Of a stretch of DNA of 7,532 nucleotides, positions 1 through 6,475 are shown piece after piece; the first letter of the stretch is position 1, and every line of letters begins with the position of its first letter. The stretch is from the NCBI GenBank assembly GCA_049802235.1, contig JBARMB010000101.1, positions 1 to 7,532 on the forward strand. Direction: 5' to 3'. The stretch comes from VBDM01 sp049802235. Lineage in GTDB: Bacteria > Pseudomonadota > Gammaproteobacteria > Burkholderiales > SG8-39. The notes under the pieces were generated by a model. That model was not told the origin of the DNA and searched no databases. It saw only the letters and a list, made by a program, of their open reading frames with translations. The translations under genes and the position numbers were made by a program.

Positions 1-13
1 CTGACAGCCTTAT

Positions 14-86
14 CGTCGTCCCCGCGCAAGCGGGGACCCGGTGACGTTCGGAAAGACGCTGGATTCCCGCGTGCGCGGGAATGACG
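14..86. repeat. Two-hairpin dispersed palindromic repeat (REP/dRS3-like)
   Basis: The element contains two perfect stem-loops. The first is an 8-bp stem (18-25 with 30-37) closing a GCAA tetraloop. The second is an 8-bp stem (63-70 with 75-82) with loop GTGC. The outer ends are inverted (CGTC at 14-17, GACG at 83-86), so the whole unit has short terminal inverted repeats. The right half, ATTCCC-N8-GGGAAT, fits the pattern known for the neisserial dRS3 repeat, and very similar sequence is scattered between genes in many Betaproteobacteria. There is only one copy here, so its repeat nature rests on recognition rather than on a second copy in view. It lies 38 bp past the gltJ stop codon, and no gene is visible in 87-124 or 1-13. 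It could act as an mRNA 3' end or stabiliser for the minus-strand transcript, but no T-tract follows either hairpin. Confidence 0.7.
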
Positions 87-124
87 GGCCGGAGGGAAGT
101 GCCTGTTGGCCATTCATGCAATCC

Positions 125-868
125 TCAGGTTTCGCCCGCGGCGATGAAGCCCGGCACACGCGTGCCCGCTTCCACCCGGCGCATGACCAGCATGATGATC
201 GCGTTCAGCGCCAGGTAGGCGAGGGTGACGGCGATGAACGCCTCGTAGGGCTGGGCGGTGTAATCCACCAGCTGCTGCGCCTGGCGCGACAGCTCGATGA
301 AGCCGATCGTCGACACCACCGCCGAGTTCTTGAAGATGTTCAGGAACTCGGAAGTGAGCGGTGGCACGATGATGCGGAACGCCATCGGCAGCAGCACGAA
401 GCGGTAGGTCTGCGGCAGCGTCAGCCCCATCGCCAGGCCGGCGTTCTTCTGGCCGCGGGCGAGCGCGCCGATGCCCGAGCGCACCTGCTCGCAGACGCGC
501 GCGGCCGTGAACAGGCCGAGGCAAAGCATTCCCGCGAGGAATTGCTGCAGCAGCGGCGAGGTGTTCTTGATCGCCGTGCCCAGCTGCTCGGGGAGCAGCT
601 CCGGAATCACGAAGTACCAGACGAACAGCTGCACCAGCAGCGGGACGTTGCGGAAAACCTCGACGTAAGCAGCGGCGATGCCCGCGAGCCAGCGATTGGG
701 CACGGTGCGCAGGACGCCGAGCAGCGCGCCCAGCAAGAGGGCCACCATCCAGGAGGACAGCGACATCGCCGCCGTCCATTGCAGGCCCTGGAGGAACCAC
801 CCCAGGTAGGTCGTCTCGCCGGACGGGACCCGGCTGAAGAACACGCCCCAGTTCCAGTGGTAGCCCAT
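125..868 (-). CDS. gltJ: Glutamate/aspartate ABC transporter permease GltJ
   Basis: This is one of the two inner-membrane permease subunits of the GltIJKL importer, which moves glutamate and aspartate from the periplasmic binding protein into the cytoplasm using ATP. The 247-aa protein is a HisM/GltJ-type permease of normal length. Its N-terminus (MGYHWNWGVFF) closely matches the start of E. coli GltJ, which fixes the start codon. Hydrophobic segments lie at about 24-52, 60-93, 106-123, 185-192 and 210-230. The conserved block FRNVPLLVQ is at 72-80. The cytoplasmic EAA loop that contacts the ATPase covers about 127-153 (EQVRSGIG to GLTLPQ). The ribosome site is weak (AGG about 10 nt before ATG), which suits the second gene of an operon. 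It follows gltI by 58 bp containing a stem-loop. The partner permease gltK and ATPase gltL are not visible and would have to lie left of position 1. Confidence 0.95.
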   Translation of the reverse strand: MGYHWNWGVFFSRVPSGETTYLGWFLQGLQWTAAMSLSSWMVALLLGALLGVLRTVPNRWLAGIAAAYVEVFRNVPLLVQLFVWYFVIPELLPEQLGTAIKNTSPLLQQFLAGMLCLGLFTAARVCEQVRSGIGALARGQKNAGLAMGLTLPQTYRFVLLPMAFRIIVPPLTSEFLNIFKNSAVVSTIGFIELSRQAQQLVDYTAQPYEAFIAVTLAYLALNAIIMLVMRRVEAGTRVPGFIAAGET

Positions 869-902
869 CGTGCCGCGCCTGGACCGCCGCCGGAACCGGA
901 AA

Positions 903-922
903 GCGGGAAAACCGTTTCCCGC
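903..922 (-). other. Intercistronic stem-loop between gltI and gltJ
   Basis: A perfect 8-bp inverted repeat (GCGGGAAA at 903-910, TTTCCCGC at 915-922) with a 4-nt loop begins 4 nt after the gltI stop codon on the transcribed strand. It occupies much of the 58-bp gltI-gltJ gap. No run of T follows it, so a full intrinsic terminator is unlikely. By analogy with other binding-protein-dependent importers, such as the malE-malF gap, a hairpin here may protect the upstream mRNA from 3' exonucleases or cause partial termination. Either would give more binding protein than permease. The structure is seen directly; the role is inferred. Confidence 0.6.
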
Positions 923-926
923 CGCG

Positions 927-1832
927 CTACTGGAACGCCTTGTCGTTCGGGTTCTTGTAGAGCTTGACCATGTCCGCGCTCAGGGGAAAGTCGAGATTGA
1001 GCCCTTTGGGCGGGATCGGCGACCTGAACCACTTGTTGTAGAGTTTCTGGGCCTCGCCGCCGGTCTCGAGCTTGGCGATGGTGGCGTCGACGAGCTTCTT
1101 GAACGGCGCATCGTCCTTCCTGAGCATGCAGCCGTAGGCCTCGAACGACTGCGGCGTGCCGACCACGATCCAGTCCGCGGGCTTCTTCGCCTTGGCGCGC
1201 TCGCCGTAGAGCAGCGCGTCGTCCATCATGAAAGCCACGGCGCGCCCGGACTCGAGCGTGAGAAACGATTCGCCGTGGTCCTTGGCGCTGATGATGCTCA
1301 TGTTCATCTTCTTTTCTTCATTCATCTTGCGCAGGATCTGCTCCGAGGTCGTGCCTGCCGTAGTGACGACGTTCTTTCCGGCGAGGTTCGGAAAATCCTT
1401 GATCCCCGAATTCTTCTTCGTCATCAGCCGCGTGCCGATGATGAAGATGGTGTTGGAGAAGTCGACCTGCTTCTGGCGCTCGGTGTTGTTGGTGGTCGAG
1501 CCGCACTCCAGGTCCACCGTGCCGTTCTGTATCAATTGAATGCGATTCGCCGGCGTCACCGGGATGAGCTTCAGCTGCAGCTTGGGCAGCTTGAGCTCGC
1601 GCTTCACCGCGTCGACGATCCTGAGCTGGATCTCGTACGAATAACCCACTACCTGCTGCTTGTCGTCGTAGTAGGAGAAGGGAATCGAGGATTCGCGGTG
1701 CGCGAGCGTGATCGCGCCGGTGTCCTTGATCTTTTGCAGCGTGCCGCCGGGTTGCTGGGCCTGGGCGCCCGTTGCGGCGAGGGCCGCGGCGAAAGCAAGG
1801 ACGGCGAACATCATTCTGGTTAGGCAGGCCAT
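927..1832 (-). CDS. gltI: Periplasmic glutamate/aspartate-binding protein GltI
   Basis: This is the solute-binding subunit of the GltIJKL ABC importer. It captures L-glutamate and L-aspartate in the periplasm and delivers them to the GltJ/GltK permease. The start at 1832 is chosen over an in-frame ATG at 1901 because it has a strong Shine-Dalgarno (AGAGGAGA, 6-nt spacing) and gives a clean signal peptide: M-A-C-L-T-R, a hydrophobic core at about 7-21, and likely cleavage after AQA at residue 25. The 301-aa length matches E. coli GltI (about 302). Family blocks are all present: HRESS (45-49, with the ligand-contacting Arg46), ECGSTTNN (109-116), GTR (133-135), GTTSE (160-164), AKDHG (183-187) and MMDDALL (202-208). 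Cys110 and Cys235 are at the conserved positions for the family disulfide. It is first in the operon, ahead of gltJ, and divergent from aspA. Confidence 0.96.
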   Translation of the reverse strand: MACLTRMMFAVLAFAAALAATGAQAQQPGGTLQKIKDTGAITLAHRESSIPFSYYDDKQQVVGYSYEIQLRIVDAVKRELKLPKLQLKLIPVTPANRIQLIQNGTVDLECGSTTNNTERQKQVDFSNTIFIIGTRLMTKKNSGIKDFPNLAGKNVVTTAGTTSEQILRKMNEEKKMNMSIISAKDHGESFLTLESGRAVAFMMDDALLYGERAKAKKPADWIVVGTPQSFEAYGCMLRKDDAPFKKLVDATIAKLETGGEAQKLYNKWFRSPIPPKGLNLDFPLSADMVKLYKNPNDKAFQ

Positions 1833-1838
1833 CTTGGA

Positions 1839-1846
1839 TCTCCTCT
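1839..1846 (-). promoter_or_regulatory. Ribosome binding site deciding the gltI start
   Basis: The minus strand reads AGAGGAGA, then 6 nt, then ATG at 1832. This near-consensus site identifies the internal methionine as the start, rather than the upstream in-frame ATGs at 1901 and 1883. The ATG at 1883 overlaps the putative -10 box and the one at 1901 lies upstream of it. Confidence 0.85.
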
Positions 1847-1881
1847 GGTGTATGGTTCTGGCGGGAACCGGGTTTTCGGCC

Positions 1882-1911
1882 ATTGTATGCTTGCCCAACA
1901 TTCGCCTGCAA
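1882..1911 (-). promoter_or_regulatory. Candidate sigma-70 promoter for gltIJ
   Basis: On the minus strand a good -10 hexamer, TACAAT (1882-1887, five of six consensus bases), is preceded at 18 bp by TTGCAG (1906-1911), a poor -35 that keeps only TTG. Transcription would start near 1875, giving a leader of about 43 nt. This is the best -10 match in the spacer for this direction. A weak -35 often means activator dependence, but I see no convincing activator site. Confidence 0.5.
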
Positions 1912-1933
1912 CATGAAGCGGGGGGCGCGGCGC

Positions 1934-1939
1934 TAGAAT
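1934..1939 (+). promoter_or_regulatory. Candidate -10 box for aspA
   Basis: TAGAAT matches the sigma-70 -10 consensus at five of six positions and lies in the only AT-richer patch just before aspA. No acceptable -35 is visible 16-18 bp upstream (positions about 1910-1917). Transcription would start near 1946 and give a leader of about 60 nt. The two divergent -10 boxes are about 47 bp apart, so regulation of aspA and gltIJ could be coupled. Confidence 0.35.
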
Positions 1940-1990
1940 CCCGGTTGAAACGGACGGTTTGCGCCGGTCCTCGCGCGCCCGGTTCGCCTG

Positions 1991-1998
1991 AAGAGGAG
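1991..1998 (+). promoter_or_regulatory. Ribosome binding site of aspA
   Basis: AAGAGGAG lies 7 nt before the ATG at 2006. It is close to consensus and supports that start and efficient translation. Confidence 0.85.
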
Positions 1999-2005
1999 TC
2001 CCGCC

Positions 2006-3427
<1,422 letters not shown>

Positions 3428-3431
3428 CGCC

Positions 3432-3447
3432 GGGCGCGCTCGCGCCC
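3432..3447. terminator. GC hairpin in the convergent aspA/uvrA gap (possible terminator)
   Basis: A 6-bp perfect stem (GGGCGC at 3432-3437, GCGCCC at 3442-3447) with a 4-nt loop begins 4 nt after the aspA stop. It is the only clear dyad in the 59-bp gap between the two convergent genes. Neither strand has a U-tract after it, so it is weak as an intrinsic terminator. Termination here may be Rho-dependent or rely on convergent transcription. Confidence 0.25.
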
Positions 3448-3486
3448 TGGTCCTGCAGAAGAACCCGCGGAGAAACCGGTCGCGAT

Positions 3487-6321
3487 TTACGCCGCCCGGC
3501 GCACTCTTTTTGCGAGAACGTTGCGCAGATATCGTCCGGTGAAGCTCGCCTCGGTGGCGGCGAGGTCCTCGGGCGTGCCTTGCGCGACGATGCGCCCGCC
3601 GCCGTCGCCGCCCTCCGGGCCGAGGTCGACGACCCAGTCGGCGGTCTTGATGACATCGAGGTTGTGCTCGATCACCACCACCGTGTTGCCGTGGTCGCGC
3701 AGGCGATGCAGCACGGAAAGCAGCAAGTCGATGTCCTTGAAGTGCAGCCCGGTGGTGGGCTCATCCAGAATGTAGAGCGTGCGCCCGGTGTCGCGCTTGG
3801 ACAGCTCGAGCGAGAGCTTCACCCGCTGCGCCTCGCCGCCCGAGAGGGTGGTCGCCGACTGCCCGAGCTGGATGTAGCCGATGCCGACCTCGAGCAGGGT
3901 CTGAAGCTTGCGTTCGACGACGGGGATCGAGCGGAAGAAATCGTGCGCCTGCTCCAGCGTCATCTGCAGCACTTCGTGGATGTTCTTGCCCTTGAACTGG
4001 ATTTCGAGCGTCTCGCGGTTGTAGCGCTTGCCGCGGCAAACGTCGCAGGGCACGTAGATGTCGGGCAGGAAGTGCATCTCGACCTTGATCACGCCGTCGC
4101 CCTGGCAGGCTTCGCAGCGGCCGCCCTTGACGTTGAACGAGAACCGCCCCGGCCCGTAGCCGCGCTCGCGCGCCGCGGGAACGCCCGCGAACAGATCGCG
4201 GACCGGCGTGAACAATCCGGTGTAAGTCGCGGGGTTGGAGCGCGGCGTGCGGCCGATCGGGCTCTGGTCGACGCTGATCACCTTGTCGAAGAATTCCAGC
4301 CCGCTGATCGAATCGTGCGGCGCCGGCTCCACGGCCGAGCCGTAGAGATGGCGCGCCGCGGCGTGAAAGAGCGTGTCGTTGATGAGCGTCGATTTGCCTG
4401 AGCCGGAGACGCCGGTCACGCACACGAACAGGCCGACGGGCAACTCGACGTCGATGTTCTTGAGGTTGTTGCCGCGCGCGCCGCGCAGCTTGAGGCTCCG
4501 GCTCCTGTCGAAGCGGCGGCGGCTCTTCGGGATCGCGATCTCGATCTTGCCGGAGAGATACTGGCCGGTGAGAGAGGCCGGGTTCTTCCTGATGGCCTCG
4601 GGCGGGCCCTCGGCGACCACCTGGCCGCCGTGCTCGCCCGCGCCCGGGCCCATGTCGAGGACGTGATCGGCGGAATTGATCGCCTCCTCGTCGTGCTCGA
4701 CCACGATCACCGTGTTGCCGAGATCGCGCAGGTGCTTGAGCGTGGCGAGGAGCCGGCCGTTGTCGCGCTGGTGCAGGCCGATCGAAGGCTCGTCGAGCAC
4801 GTACATCACGCCGGTCAGTCCCGAGCCGATCTGGCTCGCCAGCCGGATTCTCTGCGACTCGCCGCCGGAGAGCGTGTCGGCGGCGCGGTCGAGCGAGAGG
4901 TAATCGAGACCCACGTTGTTGAGGAAGCTGAGGCGCGCGGCGATCTCGTTGACGATCCTCTCGGCGATGGCCTGCTTCGCGCCGGGGAGCTTGAGCTTGC
5001 TGAAGAAGGCGAGGCCGGCCTTGAGCGGCATGCCGCTCACTTCGTAAATCGCCTTGTCGGCAACCTTGACGTGGCGCGCTTCCTTCCTCAGGCGGGTGCC
5101 CTCGCAGGCCGGACAGGTCTTGGTGTTCAGGTATTTCGCCAGCTCCTCGCGCACCACGAGCGAGTCGGTCTCCTTGTGGCGCCGCTCGAGGTTGGGAATG
5201 ATGCCTTCGAAGGCGTGCTCCTTGACAATGGTGCGGCCGCGCTCGCTGAGATACGAGAACGGAATGCGCTCCTTGGCGCCATAGAGCACGATGTTCTGCA
5301 CCGACTCGGGCAGCGTCTCAAACGGCGCCTCGACGTCGAACCCGAAATGCGCGGCGAGGCTGGTGAGCAGCTGGAAGTAGAACTGGTTGCGCCGGTCCCA
5401 GCCCCTGATTGCGCCGCTGGCGAGACTGAGGCTCGGGAACGCAACCACGCGCTTCGGGTCGAAGAAGCTGATCGAGCCGAGGCCGTCGCACTCGGGGCAG
5501 GCGCCCATCGGATTGTTGAAGGAGAACAGCCGCGGCTCGAGCTCCGGCAGCGAGTAGTCGCACGCCGGGCAGGCAAAGCGGGCCGAGAACAGGTGCTCGC
5601 GGCCGGAGTCGAGCTCGAGCACCATGGCGCGGCCGTCGGCGTGCCGGAGCGCGGTCTCGAGCGACTCTGCCAGCCGCTGCTTGACTTCCGCGCGTACTTT
5701 CAGGCGGTCGATCACCACGTCAACCGAGTGCTTCACGTTCCTGGAAAGCTTCGGCACCGAGTCGATTTCGTGCACTTTCCCGTCCACGCGCAGGCGCACG
5801 AAGCCTTGCGCGCGCAGCTCGGCAATGAGCTCGTGCTGCTCGCCCTTGCGGCTGGCGACGATCGGCGCGAGCACCATGAGCTTCGTGTCCTCGGGCAGCG
5901 CGAGCGCGTGGTCGACCATCTGCGACACCGACTGCGCCGCGAGCGGCAGCCGGTGCTCGGGGCAGTAGGGCGTGCCGACACGCGCGTACAGCAGCCGCAG
6001 GTAATCGTGGATCTCGGTGATGGTGCCGACGGTCGAGCGCGGATTGTGGCTGGTCGCCTTCTGCTCGATCGCGATCGCCGGCGACAATCCTTCGATCAGG
6101 TCGACGTCGGGCTTCTCCATCAGCTGCAGGAACTGCCGCGCGTAGGCCGACAGCGATTCGACGTAGCGGCGCTGGCCTTCGGCGTAGAGCGTGTCGAAGG
6201 CGAGCGACGATTTTCCCGATCCCGACAACCCGGTGATGACGATCAGCCGGTTGCGCGGCAGATCGACGTTCAGGTTCTTCAGGTTGTGCGTGCGCGCGCC
6301 GCGAATGCGAATTTGGTCCAT
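3487..6321 (-). CDS. uvrA: UvrABC excinuclease subunit A
   Basis: UvrA is the damage-sensing ATPase of nucleotide excision repair. As a dimer it scans DNA, binds lesions and loads UvrB. The 944-aa protein (E. coli 940) holds two ABC ATPase modules. Module 1 has Walker A GLSGSGKSS (31-39, Lys37), a zinc site with Cys251, 254, 275 and 278, the ABC signature LSGGESQR (484-491) and Walker B ending in Asp510-Glu511. Module 2 has Walker A GVSGSGKST (637-645, Lys643), a zinc site with Cys736, 739, 759 and 762 (C-X2-C-X19-C-X2-C), the signature LSGGEAQR (826-833) and Asp853-Glu854. All key residues are present, so it should be active. The ATG start gives the usual MDQIRIRGARTHNLKN terminus. No clear Shine-Dalgarno precedes it; a strong hairpin lies 14 nt upstream instead. 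It converges with aspA and diverges from the MFS gene. Confidence 0.98.
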   Translation of the reverse strand: MDQIRIRGARTHNLKNLNVDLPRNRLIVITGLSGSGKSSLAFDTLYAEGQRRYVESLSAYARQFLQLMEKPDVDLIEGLSPAIAIEQKATSHNPRSTVGTITEIHDYLRLLYARVGTPYCPEHRLPLAAQSVSQMVDHALALPEDTKLMVLAPIVASRKGEQHELIAELRAQGFVRLRVDGKVHEIDSVPKLSRNVKHSVDVVIDRLKVRAEVKQRLAESLETALRHADGRAMVLELDSGREHLFSARFACPACDYSLPELEPRLFSFNNPMGACPECDGLGSISFFDPKRVVAFPSLSLASGAIRGWDRRNQFYFQLLTSLAAHFGFDVEAPFETLPESVQNIVLYGAKERIPFSYLSERGRTIVKEHAFEGIIPNLERRHKETDSLVVREELAKYLNTKTCPACEGTRLRKEARHVKVADKAIYEVSGMPLKAGLAFFSKLKLPGAKQAIAERIVNEIAARLSFLNNVGLDYLSLDRAADTLSGGESQRIRLASQIGSGLTGVMYVLDEPSIGLHQRDNGRLLATLKHLRDLGNTVIVVEHDEEAINSADHVLDMGPGAGEHGGQVVAEGPPEAIRKNPASLTGQYLSGKIEIAIPKSRRRFDRSRSLKLRGARGNNLKNIDVELPVGLFVCVTGVSGSGKSTLINDTLFHAAARHLYGSAVEPAPHDSISGLEFFDKVISVDQSPIGRTPRSNPATYTGLFTPVRDLFAGVPAARERGYGPGRFSFNVKGGRCEACQGDGVIKVEMHFLPDIYVPCDVCRGKRYNRETLEIQFKGKNIHEVLQMTLEQAHDFFRSIPVVERKLQTLLEVGIGYIQLGQSATTLSGGEAQRVKLSLELSKRDTGRTLYILDEPTTGLHFKDIDLLLSVLHRLRDHGNTVVVIEHNLDVIKTADWVVDLGPEGGDGGGRIVAQGTPEDLAATEASFTGRYLRNVLAKRVRRAA

Positions 6322-6335
6322 GCCGTGTTTACAGT

Positions 6336-6357
6336 GCGAGGGGAAACATCCCCTCGC
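6336..6357 (-). promoter_or_regulatory. Strong hairpin in the uvrA leader next to the start codon
   Basis: A perfect 9-bp inverted repeat (6336-6344 with 6349-6357, arms GCGAGGGGA and TCCCCTCGC) encloses a 4-nt loop. In the uvrA mRNA it ends 14 nt before the ATG. The only purine-rich, SD-like stretch nearby (GAGGGGA) is inside the stem, and the 14 nt between stem and ATG contain no SD. No U-tract follows on either strand, so this does not look like a terminator. A role in limiting uvrA translation or stabilising its mRNA is an inference. Confidence 0.5.
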
Positions 6358-6371
6358 GTTCCCCTAAATGT

Positions 6372-6406
6372 CGCCGTCGCAAGCGTGAAGCCTGGTTGCG
6401 ATGGCG
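6372..6406. repeat. 11-bp imperfect inverted repeat in the uvrA/MFS spacer
   Basis: The arms are 6372-6382 (CGCCGTCGCAA) and 6396-6406 (TTGCGATGGCG), separated by 13 nt. Ten of eleven pairs are Watson-Crick. The odd one is G.U if transcribed on the plus strand and a C/A mismatch on the minus strand. It could be an RNA hairpin or a protein-binding dyad; nothing in the sequence decides between them. Confidence 0.4.
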
Positions 6407-6435
6407 CCCGGACAAGCCGGTGAGCGAAGTCGAAC

Positions 6436-6451
6436 CTGCTAATATACGCAA
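6436..6451 (-). promoter_or_regulatory. uvrA: AT-rich promoter patch with degenerate LexA-like dyad
   Basis: This is the only AT-rich patch in the 154-bp divergent spacer. On the minus strand it holds TATATT (6441-6446, five of six matches to a -10 box), which would start uvrA transcription with a leader of over 100 nt. On the plus strand TAATAT (6440-6445) is a weaker -10 candidate for the MFS gene. No good -35 is visible for either. The patch also fits CTG-N10-CAA, one base short of the LexA pattern CTG-N10-CAG, with a partly symmetric core (TGC-N2-ATAT-N2-GCA). uvrA is a known SOS gene in E. coli, so a LexA site here would make sense, but the match is degenerate. Confidence 0.3.
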
Positions 6452-6475
6452 TTTCGCAGTGTTCCTGCTACCCAC

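Noticed and set aside
14..86. Possible CRISPR repeat or intrinsic terminator
   Set aside because: The two hairpins differ in sequence and there is no series of repeats and spacers, so it is not CRISPR. No T-tract follows either stem, so it is not a standard terminator.
10..117. 35-codon minus-strand ORF after gltJ
   Set aside because: Nearly all of it is translation of the palindromic repeat, giving the familiar SFPRTRESS-like string. It has no ribosome site and no homology beyond the repeat.
1891..1911. TTGC-N13-GCAA inverted repeat in the gltI/aspA spacer
   Set aside because: The arms are only 4 bp with a long gap, so chance is likely. It does not match an operator I can name.
1945..1950. 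TTGAAA as a -35 box for aspA
   Set aside because: The hexamer is good, but the sequence 16-18 bp downstream is GC-rich with no -10-like hexamer.
4630..6423. Long plus-strand open frame (597 codons) opposite uvrA
   Set aside because: It is antisense to a fully conserved uvrA. The translation is low-complexity, rich in Arg, Glu, Val and Leu, and shows no recognisable family. This is typical of GC-rich DNA.
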